From NCBI RefSeq assembly GCF_000430825.1, contig NZ_AUMT01000002.1, positions 124,001-188,000 of the forward strand: 64,000 nt of DNA. The letters are read 5' to 3'. The translations under genes were made by a program, and so were the position numbers. How positions within the stretch are numbered: the stretch's first letter is position 1; each line of letters starts with the position of its first letter. Under the pieces are notes generated by a model that ran no database searches, had not been told where the DNA came from, and saw only the letters and a program-made list of their open reading frames with translations. Of the stretch, positions 1 through 9,180 are shown piece by piece. Origin of the DNA: Chryseobacterium daeguense DSM 19388 (GTDB taxonomy: Bacteria > Bacteroidota > Bacteroidia > Flavobacteriales > Weeksellaceae).

Positions 1-815
1 ACATTCAGACGGCTTATGCAGGATACATGCTATTGTCACCTACAGGATTTAATGTAATGGACCCTAAAAACCCGATACCACAAACAACAACTACAAGCGG
101 AGGGGCAAGAATCGAATATAGAAATCCATTGAATAATCTATTCTTTAATGTTAACTACTCGTTAAGTGACAGCAAAAGAAACCTTTTAAGCTCACCAATT
201 CTGGATCCATCTACAGGATTTACATTAATGCAGTACAGAGATCAGGAAAACCATTCAAAAAGCAATAGATTCAGTGCCGAGATTGGTAAATACTTCCCTA
301 AATTTAAAACCAATGCTTCAATTAGCTACGGAAATACAACTTCAGTTTCAGATGCTTTCTTAGATGATCAGGAATTTAAAAATAAAAATAATGCCCAAAC
401 ATACGGCTTCAAATTCAACAACACCTATTTCAGCTGGATGAGCTTAGATTACAATATGAGCTTTTCAAGAACAAAACAAGATAGCCGAGGTGGAGAGTTG
501 GGAATTAATAAAGGGTATAATCACAATTTAGCACTTTTCTTTTATCCAATTGAAAATCATACCATTGGATTCAATTGGGATCAGGTAAATACATCTAATG
601 GAAACAATAAGTATAACAACCCTTTTTATGATATTTCTTATCAGTTTACATGGGCAAAAAAGAAAATCGACTTTGAGTTAAAATGGATGAATGTTGCTAA
701 CCGAAGAGTTTTTGAAACATATAATTTAGACGGTCAGTTTGGATCAACCACATACACAAGAATCCAGCTTCGCCCAAGCCAGGTCATGTTCACCGTAAAA
801 TTCAACTTTAAATAA
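1..815 (+). CDS. Outer-membrane beta-barrel protein, C-terminal part (5' truncated by window)
   Basis: The reading frame is open from base 3 and ends with TAA at 813-815, so only about 270 C-terminal residues are visible. They show alternating aromatic/polar strands with Asn/Ser/Tyr-rich turns and end in a Phe-terminated strand (MFTVKFNFK), as in outer-membrane barrels of TonB-dependent or 'outer membrane beta-barrel family' proteins of Bacteroidota. The plug and any CarboxypepD-like N-terminal domain lie outside the window. The next gene encodes a GLPGLI protein; in flavobacteria such pairs are common, which suggests a receptor-accessory relation (inference). The substrate cannot be told. 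Confidence 0.75.
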   Translation, partial: IQTAYAGYMLLSPTGFNVMDPKNPIPQTTTTSGGARIEYRNPLNNLFFNVNYSLSDSKRNLLSSPILDPSTGFTLMQYRDQENHSKSNRFSAEIGKYFPKFKTNASISYGNTTSVSDAFLDDQEFKNKNNAQTYGFKFNNTYFSWMSLDYNMSFSRTKQDSRGGELGINKGYNHNLALFFYPIENHTIGFNWDQVNTSNGNNKYNNPFYDISYQFTWAKKKIDFELKWMNVANRRVFETYNLDGQFGSTTYTRIQLRPSQVMFTVKFNFK

Positions 816-820
816 AAATT

Positions 821-854
821 AAAAAAGCCAACCCTAAAAAAGGTTGGTTTTTTT
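821..854 (+). terminator. Rho-independent terminator after the barrel gene
   Basis: CCAACC (828-833) pairs with GGTTGG (842-847), extended by an A-run and a T-run on either side. It lies directly after the stop codon at 815, so the barrel gene ends its own transcript. Confidence 0.8.
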
Positions 855-988
855 AATAGTATAATTAGCTTTAAATTCTAATCTTCAAGTTTCCCATCTC
901 AAACACAATTAAAAATATTTAAAATAAAAATAAAAAGAGATGTAACAAAAGTTAGAAACCACTAACTAATTAATAAACTTCCTTAAAA

Positions 989-1894
989 ATGAAAAAGCTA
1001 TTTTCAATATTTTTTATCGCTCTTTTTGCTTTTGTAAGCGCTCAGGACAAAGATTCGAAAGAAACGGCCAACCGATTCTTTTATGAATTAACTTTTAAAC
1101 CGAAGAAAGATTCTGCAAAATTGGATAAGGTAATGACAATTTTAGATATTACTCCTAAAAAATCTATTTATCAGGATTATACAATGCCTGCGCAAGATTC
1201 TATAATTAAAGTTCAAATAGAAGAAATGGAAAAGACAAAATCTTTTAAGGATATGTCTAAACTAATAAAGTGGCCTAAATTTTCATATAAGATTATTAAG
1301 TCTTATCCGGATATGAAAATTCAATACGTTGACAGAATTAGCAGGAATCTTTTCGCATATGAAGATGTAGTTAAATTAAATTGGAAGATTTTACCAGAGA
1401 AACAAAAAATTGGTGAATATAACACACAAAAAGCAACTACGGAATTTGGAGGAAGAAATTGGATAGCTTGGTTTAGTACAGATATTCCATTTCAAGATGG
1501 ACCATATAAATTTTATGGCCTTCCTGGTTTAATTGTTAAAATTGAAGATTCTGAAAAAAATTATTCTTGGCAACTGAATGGAAATAAAAAAATAGATGAT
1601 TATGAAGAATTATCTTACGCAGACAAAATTAATGCTAAAATGGGAATGATGAGTAATACAATTACTCTAGTAAATAAAGAAAAATTTCAAAAATCATATG
1701 ATAACTATAAAGCTGACCCTTTTGCAGAATCACGCCCATATATGACACCAGAGAATATGAACAGACCAATGCCGGGAACAAATGGAACAGTTGGAGATTT
1801 CATGAAAAAAATGGAAAAACAAGTTAAGGATTTTTTTGGATCTAATGATAACCCAATTGAAAAATCAGAAATGTCTGAAAAAAAGAAAAAGTAA
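989..1894 (+). CDS. GLPGLI family protein
   Basis: A 301-aa protein with a signal peptide (MKKLFSIFFIALFAFVSAQ) and the family signature YGLPGLIVKI near residue 175. GLPGLI proteins are secreted Bacteroidota proteins of unknown biochemical function, often encoded beside TonB-dependent receptors, as here. The C-terminal 80 residues are hydrophilic, with Met/Pro-rich and Lys-rich stretches (ends SEKKKK). It has its own 170-nt upstream region and a following terminator, so it is probably monocistronic. Confidence 0.85.
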   Translation: MKKLFSIFFIALFAFVSAQDKDSKETANRFFYELTFKPKKDSAKLDKVMTILDITPKKSIYQDYTMPAQDSIIKVQIEEMEKTKSFKDMSKLIKWPKFSYKIIKSYPDMKIQYVDRISRNLFAYEDVVKLNWKILPEKQKIGEYNTQKATTEFGGRNWIAWFSTDIPFQDGPYKFYGLPGLIVKIEDSEKNYSWQLNGNKKIDDYEELSYADKINAKMGMMSNTITLVNKEKFQKSYDNYKADPFAESRPYMTPENMNRPMPGTNGTVGDFMKKMEKQVKDFFGSNDNPIEKSEMSEKKKK

Positions 1895-1921
1895 GCATTC
1901 ATATCAACTAATTTATATTTT

Positions 1922-1961
1922 AAATCAACCCAAATACAGACATGTGTTTGGGTTGATTTTT
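1922..1961 (+). terminator. Rho-independent terminator after the GLPGLI gene
   Basis: Perfect 12-bp stem AATCAACCCAAA (1923-1934) / TTTGGGTTGATT (1947-1958) followed by a T-run. Confidence 0.85.
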
Positions 1962-2065
1962 ATGATTAATATTTAGTAGGATTATTGTAGAAGTTAAAAA
2001 ATTATTTCTTTTTCAACTAAAAAAAGGAAATGTTCCTATAATTTTAAAAAATAGTTCACGATAGT

Positions 2066-2095
2066 TTGATTTTTATTAAAACTTTGCTAGTTTTG
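2066..2095 (+). promoter_or_regulatory. Bacteroidota-type promoter (TTG-N19-TAGTTTTG)
   Basis: TTG at 2066-2068 and TAGTTTTG at 2088-2095 are separated by 19 nt, matching the flavobacterial -33/-7 arrangement (TTG, 17-23 nt, TAnnTTTG). The start codon of the following gene is at 2124. Confidence 0.6.
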
Positions 2096-2123
2096 TTAGA
2101 TATAACAATATAGAATATTTATA

Positions 2124-2432
2124 ATGAAAAAAACTATTATCGCATCATTATTGATGTCAACTACAATTGTATTTGCCAAAACAGAAGAGCCTAAGTTTAA
2201 AAAGAATTTATCAAAAGAAGACAATTTTTTAGTTACTAAAAAAAACATTAAAGAAGAAAAGAGTCAAATAAAAATTATGCTAAAACCAGTTCAAAGTCCT
2301 TTTCAACAATGTGTATTTAATAACTCAATGTCACTTTCTCTAATGTATTTGTCAATGGGAATACCTACTGAAAGTGGTTTTATAGAAGCAGTTGCAACAG
2401 CTAGCTGTTTAGCTTCTTTTGGAGGAGTTTAA
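2124..2432 (+). CDS. Small exported protein of unknown function
   Basis: A 102-aa protein with a clear signal peptide (MKKTIIASLLMSTTIVFAK). The mature part has a Lys/Glu-rich segment (residues 20-55) and then a short hydrophobic C-terminus with two cysteines (QQCVF and ASCLASFGG). I recognise no family. It has its own promoter and terminator, so it is a single-gene transcript. The two Cys could form a disulfide outside the cytoplasm (inference). Confidence 0.6.
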   Translation: MKKTIIASLLMSTTIVFAKTEEPKFKKNLSKEDNFLVTKKNIKEEKSQIKIMLKPVQSPFQQCVFNNSMSLSLMYLSMGIPTESGFIEAVATASCLASFGGV

Positions 2433-2448
2433 TAATAATTAAATATAA

Positions 2449-2487
2449 GAAAAAGGTTCAGAAAGTAATCTCTCTGAACCTTTCTTA
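2449..2487 (+). terminator. Rho-independent terminator
   Basis: Perfect 11-bp stem AAAGGTTCAGA (2452-2462) / TCTGAACCTTT (2473-2483), A-rich before and T-rich after. It separates the small exported gene from feoA. Confidence 0.8.
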
Positions 2488-2509
2488 TTTAGATTAAATT
2501 TAAATAGCG

Positions 2510-2517
2510 TATATTTG
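2510..2517 (+). promoter_or_regulatory. Promoter -7 element of feoAB
   Basis: TATATTTG matches TAnnTTTG and lies 10 nt before the feoA start, leaving a very short leader. No obvious Fur-type palindrome was seen beside it. Confidence 0.5.
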
Positions 2518-2527
2518 CAAAACAAAA

Positions 2528-2791
2528 ATGGAGGCTTTGAAAGATAAGGATTTACATACATTGAGCAGATTCCCTAAAAACAAAACAGGGAAGATACTGG
2601 GCTATGATAATGACCATCTTAGAATGCCAAATAAGATCATAGAAATGGGGCTTCTTCCGGAAACCTCTTTCAGGATTTTGTACCAGGCGCCCTTCAATGG
2701 GCCGATGTACGTGGAGTTTGGAGATGAAAAAAGCCGTATTGCACTTCGCGAGGAGGAAGGGAATTTTATTATTGTTGAAGAATTGAATTAA
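2528..2791 (+). CDS. feoA: FeoA, ferrous iron transport accessory protein
   Basis: An 87-aa SH3-like domain protein of the FeoA type, with the conserved pattern ending in alternating hydrophobic strands (SRIALREEEGNFIIVEEL). FeoA is a cytoplasmic partner of the Fe(II) transporter FeoB. Its stop overlaps the feoB start by one base (TAATG at 2789-2793), indicating translational coupling. Length is normal for the family. Confidence 0.85.
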   Translation: MEALKDKDLHTLSRFPKNKTGKILGYDNDHLRMPNKIIEMGLLPETSFRILYQAPFNGPMYVEFGDEKSRIALREEEGNFIIVEELN

Positions 2792-4824
2792 TGCGGGGAA
2801 CTCAGAAAAAACAAGTCCTTTTAGTAGGAAATCCTAATGTGGGGAAATCAACGGTTTTCAATGCGCTTTGCAACAAAAAGCAGAAAACCGGAAACTATGC
2901 CGGCGTTACCGTAGCAAGCCATTCCGGGCATTATACGTTTAAAAATGAGGAGGTTGAGATAATAGATCTGCCGGGTTCCTACAGTATCTATCCAAGCTCT
3001 GAGGATGAAGCTATTTTTTCCAAATTTCTTATTGATAATCAGCAGGATTATGCCGGGGTGATCTATATTCTTGAAGCATTAAGCTTAAAAAGAGGACTTC
3101 TTTTATTACAGCAGATTCAGGATTTGGGAGTGCCGATGATCTTGGTGGTCAATCAGATAGATCAGGCGGAAAGAAGAGGAATTCATATTGATATTCAAAA
3201 ATTTTCGGAAGCATTAGGAATTACCATCATTCAGACCAATGCAAAAGAGCAGGTCGGAATTGATGAAATTAAAGAAGCGGTTTTAAACAACCGGTTTGTA
3301 AAAACAGAAAAACTATCCTTCGAAACTCCGAATGAACATAAAGATTTTATTCAAAAATTAGCCTCTCATAAAGGGTTTGATAATGAATATAAAGCATGGA
3401 TGAGCCTTTCTCTTGGAACAGATCTGGGCAGAATAGAATCCATTATCGGCTTAATGAATGAGCCGGATTCCAAAAGTCTGGTTCCGAAAAGATTACAGGT
3501 TCAGGAAACGGTAAGAAGATATCAGAACGTTGATAAGATTTTATCCAATGTCATTTCAAAAAAACCGCAGTTCAAAGAATTATTGACTGAGAAACTGGAT
3601 AAGGTTTTAGTTCATAAATTCTGGGGCTACGTAGTTTTTTTATTAATCTTACTGATTATTTTCCAGAGTGTTTTCTTCCTTGCAGAATATCCTATGAACT
3701 GGATCGATGATCTGTTTTCATGGACGGCAGCTTTCACGAGTGAACATTTACCTGAAGGACCCATAAATTCATTAATTTCAAATGGAATCGTCCCGGGAAT
3801 TGGTGGAATTGTAGTTTTTGCACCACAAATTGGGATTCTGTTGTATTTCCTTTATTTACTTGAGGATTCGGGATATATGGCAAGGGTTGTTTTCTTGATG
3901 GACAGGCTTTTAAGGCCTTTCGGATTAAACGGGAAAAGTATTGTGCCGCTGGTTTCAGGAACGGCCTGTGCAATCCCGGCAGTGATTTCAACAAGAAATA
4001 TTGAAAATTTAAAAGAGAGGTTGCTGACCATTCTGGTAACTCCTTTTATGACGTGTTCGGCGAGGCTTCCGGTGTACAGCATTATTATCGGATTAATTAT
4101 CTCGGATGGTACGTTTTTAGGAATTAAATATAAAGCTTTAGTCTTGATGGGGATGTATCTGCTTGGTTTTATAGTAGCGCTACTTTCTGCGGCAATTCTT
4201 AAAAGATTTATAAAAAATAAAGGTAAGACCTATCTGGTGATGGACCTTCCAACATATAAAAAACCACTTTTCGGATATGATTTCAAAATGGTTTTAGGTA
4301 AAGTTTGGGATTTCATTACGGGAGCGGGTAAAATTATTTTCTTTGTAAGCATCATTATCTGGTTTTTGAGCTATTTCGGGCCAAAACAAAAGCCTGATCA
4401 GTTTGTAGCTACCAATGTTGAGCTTGATCATTCTTATCTGGCAAAAATGGGTAAAGGAATCGAGCCGGTAATAGAACCACTTGGGTACGACTGGAAGATG
4501 GGAGTGGGAATTTTGACGAGTTTTGTAGCGAGAGAAGTGTTCGTAGGAACAATGTCTACGCTGTACAGCCTGGAAGATGATGCCCCTGAAGTGAAAGTGA
4601 TCGATAAAATGAGACGAGATGTAAAACCAGACGGAGAAAAAGTTTTTAGCTTTGCTACGGGTGTTTCGGTACTTTTGTTTTACGCGTTTGCAATGCAGTG
4701 TGTTTCTACGCTTGCAGTAGTCTACAGAGAAACCAAAAGCTGGAAATGGACTGGCTTACAGGTTGTAATGATGACGGGTTTGGCATATTTTGTGTCCATG
4801 ATAGCATATCAGATTTTAAAATAA
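2791..4824 (+). CDS. feoB: FeoB, ferrous iron transporter
   Basis: A 677-aa inner-membrane Fe(II) transporter. The N-terminal GTPase domain shows G1 GNPNVGKST (residues 13-21), G3-like DLPGSYS and G4 NQID; the C-terminal half has the Nramp-like gate segments with GTACAIPAV and MTCSARLPVY, typical of FeoB. It overlaps feoA by one base and the next small gene by one base, so feoA-feoB-Cys-rich partner form one operon. Confidence 0.95.
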   Translation: MRGTQKKQVLLVGNPNVGKSTVFNALCNKKQKTGNYAGVTVASHSGHYTFKNEEVEIIDLPGSYSIYPSSEDEAIFSKFLIDNQQDYAGVIYILEALSLKRGLLLLQQIQDLGVPMILVVNQIDQAERRGIHIDIQKFSEALGITIIQTNAKEQVGIDEIKEAVLNNRFVKTEKLSFETPNEHKDFIQKLASHKGFDNEYKAWMSLSLGTDLGRIESIIGLMNEPDSKSLVPKRLQVQETVRRYQNVDKILSNVISKKPQFKELLTEKLDKVLVHKFWGYVVFLLILLIIFQSVFFLAEYPMNWIDDLFSWTAAFTSEHLPEGPINSLISNGIVPGIGGIVVFAPQIGILLYFLYLLEDSGYMARVVFLMDRLLRPFGLNGKSIVPLVSGTACAIPAVISTRNIENLKERLLTILVTPFMTCSARLPVYSIIIGLIISDGTFLGIKYKALVLMGMYLLGFIVALLSAAILKRFIKNKGKTYLVMDLPTYKKPLFGYDFKMVLGKVWDFITGAGKIIFFVSIIIWFLSYFGPKQKPDQFVATNVELDHSYLAKMGKGIEPVIEPLGYDWKMGVGILTSFVAREVFVGTMSTLYSLEDDAPEVKVIDKMRRDVKPDGEKVFSFATGVSVLLFYAFAMQCVSTLAVVYRETKSWKWTGLQVVMMTGLAYFVSMIAYQILK

Positions 4825-4976
4825 TGGATTCTTCATTAATATTTCAATATGTAATTGTTGCACTGGTTGTTGCGTTCGCTTGTTATTCTTTATTCAAAGT
4901 ATTAAAGAAAAATTTCGCACCGAAAAAATTCAGCTCAAAAAGAACCAACTGCGACAAAGATTGCGGATGTTCTTAA
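4824..4976 (+). CDS. FeoB-associated Cys-rich membrane protein
   Basis: A 50-aa protein starting at ATG 4824-4826, which overlaps the feoB stop (TAATG). It has one membrane segment (IVALVVAFACYSLFKVL) and a C-terminal Cys cluster (NCDKDCGCS). It matches the short membrane proteins that follow feoB in many Bacteroidota. Iron binding or a role in FeoB assembly is plausible but unproven. A longer reading from 4698 would lie inside feoB and is not used. Confidence 0.8.
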   Translation: MDSSLIFQYVIVALVVAFACYSLFKVLKKNFAPKKFSSKRTNCDKDCGCS

Positions 4977-5013
4977 TTTTATTTAATTTTTTTTGTAATT
5001 TCATTCAAAATAA

Positions 5014-6045
5014 ATGCAAATGAATGGAAACATAAAATTCTTCTTTCTTTTATTGCTTTCCTGTGTAGGAATCAAAGGACAGAAAGCAGATTCTACAAAA
5101 ATTATCTCTTACGAAGATCAGATAATGGTCCGCGTAAATTTTGATACGAATATTGAAGATTTTGTCTTAAGCTCAAAAGAAGAAGGGCAAAGCTATAAAA
5201 CAAAAATCTCTTTAAACAGCAATACCAATATGTCTTTTTCTGTAGATTACAGGATTATAAGTTTATCTTTAGGTTTTGCGCCCAGTTTCATCCCCGGGAA
5301 TAATGATAATAATCTAAAAGGAAAAAGCTCTTATACAGATTTTAAAATAAGGCTTTTTCCCGGAAAATTTATCCAGACTTTGTCTTACAAAAACATGAAA
5401 GGGTTTTACCTTAAAAATATGGGAGATATAGACCCGGACTGGCAGGAAGGAAGAGATCCTTATATACAGTTTCCTGAACTTAGGATTCAGCGTTTTGGCG
5501 GAACTACTGCATATTCTTTCAATAAAGATTTTTCTTTGGAAGGGATTTATTATCAAAGAGAATGGCAAAAAGAGAGCAATGGAAGCCTGGTGCCGTCTTT
5601 AGATTATGATCTTACTTATTTTAGAAATAAAGTAGATGATTTAAAAAGTAAGGAAACACAGTTTAACCTGGGGCTTAATCTGGCCTATTATTACAATTGG
5701 CTGATTACGGATAAAATTAATTTTTCACCATTTGCATTTGCAGGAATTGGTGGAAAATGGTCAGGTTATCAGGAAGATATGCCAGACGGAGGAAAGTCCG
5801 AAAAAGAAAATAATAAATATTTTACCCATAATTTCGGCGGCGGAATTCACATCGGGTACAATACAGACAGGTTTTTATTCGGAGGTAAGCTGAATTATAC
5901 ATCTTATAATTATAAAGAAGATTCAGAATCAACACTTCACAACAATAATGTGTATGGCCTGATCTACATCGGTTATCGTTTTGCACCGCCCAAAGCCGTA
6001 AAGAATACTTATGATAAAATTAAAAATAAGGTTCCTATTTTATAA
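5014..6045 (+). CDS. Predicted outer-membrane beta-barrel protein
   Basis: A 343-aa protein with a signal peptide (hydrophobic FFFLLLLSCVGIKGQ) and a body of amphipathic strands with aromatic girdles (GLIYIGYRFAPP near the end). It resembles 'DUF4421'-type outer-membrane proteins of Bacteroidota, an assignment from memory that is uncertain. Two in-frame ATGs lie at 5014 and 5020; either may be the start. It is independent of the feo operon. Confidence 0.55.
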   Translation: MQMNGNIKFFFLLLLSCVGIKGQKADSTKIISYEDQIMVRVNFDTNIEDFVLSSKEEGQSYKTKISLNSNTNMSFSVDYRIISLSLGFAPSFIPGNNDNNLKGKSSYTDFKIRLFPGKFIQTLSYKNMKGFYLKNMGDIDPDWQEGRDPYIQFPELRIQRFGGTTAYSFNKDFSLEGIYYQREWQKESNGSLVPSLDYDLTYFRNKVDDLKSKETQFNLGLNLAYYYNWLITDKINFSPFAFAGIGGKWSGYQEDMPDGGKSEKENNKYFTHNFGGGIHIGYNTDRFLFGGKLNYTSYNYKEDSESTLHNNNVYGLIYIGYRFAPPKAVKNTYDKIKNKVPIL

Positions 6046-6046
6046 G

Positions 6047-6054
6047 TATCTTTG
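6047..6054 (+). promoter_or_regulatory. Promoter -7 element of glmM
   Basis: TATCTTTG matches TAnnTTTG, 41 nt before the glmM start and directly after the preceding stop codon. Confidence 0.45.
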
Positions 6055-6095
6055 CAAAAATTTTATTTAAGCAAAACCAAAAAACAGATACATTA

Positions 6096-7478
6096 ATGTC
6101 GCTAATCAAATCTATTTCAGGAATAAGAGGAACAATTGGAGGAAAAGTAAATGATAACCTGACACCGCTTGATGTGGTAAAATTTGCTTCTGCATTCGGA
6201 ACATGGCTTCAGAATAATAAAAATAAAAAAGATTTAACGCTTGTTATCGGAAGAGACGCAAGAATCTCCGGACAGATGGTTTCTTCTCTCGTTACGGCAA
6301 CATTGCAGGGACTGGGGATCAACGTGGTTGATTTAGGACTTTCTACTACCCCGACTGTTGAAATAATGGTTCCGGAGCTGAAGGCAGACGGCGGAATTAT
6401 TTTGACCGCTTCTCACAATCCAAAACAATGGAATGCGTTAAAATTATTAAACGATAAAGGAGAGTTCATCAGCGGGGAAAATGGGGCAGAAGTTCTTGCT
6501 TTGGCTGAAAGCGAAGACTTCAATTATGCGGAAGTGGATGATTTAGGGAAATATGAAACCAGGGATGATGCTTTAGATATTCATATCCAACAGATTCTTG
6601 ACCTGCCGATGGTAGATGCAGAAGCTATTAAAGCTAAAAAATTCAAAGTGGTTTTAGATGCTGTAAATTCTACGGGAGGTATTGCAATTCCAATGTTACT
6701 GGACAAGCTTGGTTGTGAAACGGTAAAATTGTATTGCGAACCTACAGGTCATTTTCCGCACAATCCTGAGCCATTGAAGGAGCATTTGGGAGACATTTGT
6801 GAATTGGTGAAAAAAGAAGGGGCAGACTTTGGGGTTGTTGTAGATCCGGACGTGGACAGATTAGCTTTGATTGACGAAAAAGGTGAAATGTTCGGGGAAG
6901 AATATACATTGGTAGCCGTTGCAGATTATTTATTGAAAAATAAGAATGGTGCAGCCATTTCAAACCTTTCCTCAAGCCGTGCATTGAGAGATGTGGCGCA
7001 GACCCACAACTCAGAGTATTTTGCGAGTGCAGTAGGAGAAGTAAATGTAGTTACTTTAATGAAAGAGAAAAATGCAGTGATTGGAGGGGAAGGAAATGGT
7101 GGAATTATCTATCCTGATCTTCATTACGGAAGAGATTCTTTGGTAGGTGTGGCTTTGTTTTTAACGCATCTGGCTAAAGAAAATAAAACGGTTTCTGAGC
7201 TGAGAGCCGGATACCCAAGTTATTTCATGGGCAAAAAGAAAATTGAGCTTACTCCGGAGATTGATGTAGATGCCCTTTTAACTAAAATGGAAAAAGAGTA
7301 TCAAAATGAAGAGGTTTCTACCGTAGACGGCGTTAAAATAGATTTTGAAAATAATTGGGTGCATCTTAGAAAGTCTAATACAGAGCCCATTATCAGGATT
7401 TATACAGAGGCTAAATCTCAGGAAGAGGCCGACAGATTAGGTGATGAAATGATAGCCAAAATCAATAGTTTGATTTAA
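6096..7478 (+). CDS. glmM: Phosphoglucosamine mutase (phosphohexomutase superfamily)
   Basis: 460 aa with all phosphohexomutase landmarks: the phosphoserine loop TASHNPKQWN (near residue 106), the metal loop DPDVDRLAL (near 252), the sugar-binding loop GGEGNGG (near 330) and the C-terminal phosphate site RKSNTEPIIRIY. The enzyme converts glucosamine-6-phosphate to glucosamine-1-phosphate for UDP-GlcNAc synthesis. In Bacteroidota a phosphomannomutase/phosphoglucomutase role is also possible because these enzymes are hard to separate by sequence. Confidence 0.88.
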   Translation: MSLIKSISGIRGTIGGKVNDNLTPLDVVKFASAFGTWLQNNKNKKDLTLVIGRDARISGQMVSSLVTATLQGLGINVVDLGLSTTPTVEIMVPELKADGGIILTASHNPKQWNALKLLNDKGEFISGENGAEVLALAESEDFNYAEVDDLGKYETRDDALDIHIQQILDLPMVDAEAIKAKKFKVVLDAVNSTGGIAIPMLLDKLGCETVKLYCEPTGHFPHNPEPLKEHLGDICELVKKEGADFGVVVDPDVDRLALIDEKGEMFGEEYTLVAVADYLLKNKNGAAISNLSSSRALRDVAQTHNSEYFASAVGEVNVVTLMKEKNAVIGGEGNGGIIYPDLHYGRDSLVGVALFLTHLAKENKTVSELRAGYPSYFMGKKKIELTPEIDVDALLTKMEKEYQNEEVSTVDGVKIDFENNWVHLRKSNTEPIIRIYTEAKSQEEADRLGDEMIAKINSLI

Positions 7479-7603
7479 TAAAATTTAACATCTCTTTCAT
7501 CATTTTAATCGTAATTATTATTAAATTTATAGTACTAAGATTTTCAGAACCGAGTATTTGTATATCTCATATCTCAAGTCTTAAATCTTAAAACTGTTTT
7601 ATA

Positions 7604-8992
7604 TTGGAAGAATATTTTGGAAATGAACTTGTAAAAAAGTTCGAGGAAATGATGGAAAATAATGATGAATTCTACTTTGATACAGAAGAGTTAGAAGACA
7701 TTATTGTTTATTATCTGGAGCTCGGCGACTTTAATTATGCAGATACTGCTGTTAATTATGGTCTGAAGCTTCATCCCAATTCCCTGGATATCAAGATCAA
7801 AAAGCTTGAAATTCTTCTGGAATGGGAAGATTATAATACGGCAAAAGAGCTTATCGATGAGCTGAAAGGTTCTTCTATGGAAAATACAGACTTTTTGGTT
7901 TGCTATGCGAAGTATTATTCGAATTTAGGAAATCCCAGAAAATCAATAGACATTTGCAAAAAAGCCTTGACACTTGGTGAAGAAGAGAATTTTCTTCACA
8001 ATTTTATTGCAGATGAATATGTAAATCTCGGAGATCCTTTTAACGCTCTTAAACATTACAGAAAAGCGCTTAAAGAAGACCCTACGGATGATTATGCGTT
8101 GGAGAACTGTATGATTTGCTTTGCAGATCTGAATAAGAACGAGGAGGCAATTGCCTTTCTAAATGAATACTTGGATGAATTTGCTTATTCTGAGGTAGCA
8201 TGGTTTGAATACGGGCAGTTTTATTTCAACAGAAAAAATTATGAGGAAGCCATAAAAGGATATGATTACTTACTGGCGATCAACTCAAGCTCTGTTGGCG
8301 TTTATGCAAATAAAGCAGCATGCTACGAAGCATTGGGCCAATATAAAAAAGCAATAGAAGTTTACGAGGAAATGCTGGAGCTGGAATACACGAAGGCATT
8401 TACATTTTATAAAATCGGACTTTGCTATAAAGCTTTAAAGCAGCCTATTGTAGCTTTAAATGCATTTCAGAAATCGTTAAGGGAAGACCCGCAGTTTTAC
8501 CTGTCTATGATGGAGCAGTCTTACCTTTACGAGGAAATGGGCGGAATGACAGAAGCGTTACACTTCGCAAGAGAAGCCACCCATCTGAATGAAAATAACC
8601 TTGATTACCAGAAAAGATTAGCATTTTTATTCATTGATTCAGGGAAGTTTGAAGAGAGTCTTACTTGCCTGAAAAAGCTGGTGGACGCTGAGCCTACGAG
8701 ATTCTACAACTGGTATGCTTATTCAGAAGTATTGATGCTTTTGGGTGAGTACGAAGAAGCGATTCTGGTTTTGAATAAAGCCGTAAAAGCGCATCACAGG
8801 GCAGAATTATTCTATCAGCTGAGCAACTGCTACTTTAACCTGAAGGATCAGGAAAAAGGCAAAGAAACTTTATTAAAAGCACTGGAGCTGGACCCTTCAT
8901 TGGTTTCGGATATGCAGAAAAAATATCCTTTCATTAAAGATGAGGTGAAGAAAGCGAAAGCAAAGGTTAGGAAGAAAAATTCTGAAGGCTAA
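7604..8992 (+). CDS. Tetratricopeptide repeat protein (TTG start)
   Basis: A 462-aa cytoplasmic protein made almost wholly of TPR helices (for example ALKHYRKALKEDPTDDYAL, AIEVYEEMLELEYTKAFTF), probably ten or more repeats, ending in a Lys-rich tail. The start is TTG at 7604: an in-frame TAA lies at 7589-7591, and no ATG lies between it and residue 17, yet the first 16 residues (EEYFGNELVKKFEE) look like genuine conserved protein. It is a scaffold for protein interactions; no partner can be named. Confidence 0.8.
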   Translation: MEEYFGNELVKKFEEMMENNDEFYFDTEELEDIIVYYLELGDFNYADTAVNYGLKLHPNSLDIKIKKLEILLEWEDYNTAKELIDELKGSSMENTDFLVCYAKYYSNLGNPRKSIDICKKALTLGEEENFLHNFIADEYVNLGDPFNALKHYRKALKEDPTDDYALENCMICFADLNKNEEAIAFLNEYLDEFAYSEVAWFEYGQFYFNRKNYEEAIKGYDYLLAINSSSVGVYANKAACYEALGQYKKAIEVYEEMLELEYTKAFTFYKIGLCYKALKQPIVALNAFQKSLREDPQFYLSMMEQSYLYEEMGGMTEALHFAREATHLNENNLDYQKRLAFLFIDSGKFEESLTCLKKLVDAEPTRFYNWYAYSEVLMLLGEYEEAILVLNKAVKAHHRAELFYQLSNCYFNLKDQEKGKETLLKALELDPSLVSDMQKKYPFIKDEVKKAKAKVRKKNSEG

Positions 8993-9050
8993 GACCTGAT
9001 GATGAAGCTGAGATTTACAGCCGCTTCGATATCAACTAATCAATTTAGAT

Positions 9051-9089
9051 AAAAATCCTGCAGCGATAAACTGCAGGATTATTTTTTAT
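9051..9089 (+). terminator. Terminator after the TPR gene
   Basis: Perfect 10-bp stem AATCCTGCAG (9054-9063) / CTGCAGGATT (9071-9080) with A-run before and T-run after, so it may serve both converging transcripts. Confidence 0.8.
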
Positions 9090-9180
9090 AGTTTAATAAT
9101 TTAAAAAAACTCTATTAAAAAGGTCCGAAAGTAACTTCCAGCCTCTCTCTTCCAGCTTCCCGTCTCTTTTTCGAACTCAA

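Noticed and set aside
4698..4823. Longer N-terminus for the FeoB-associated Cys-rich protein
   Set aside because: It lies wholly within feoB; the TAATG overlap marks the proper start at 4824.
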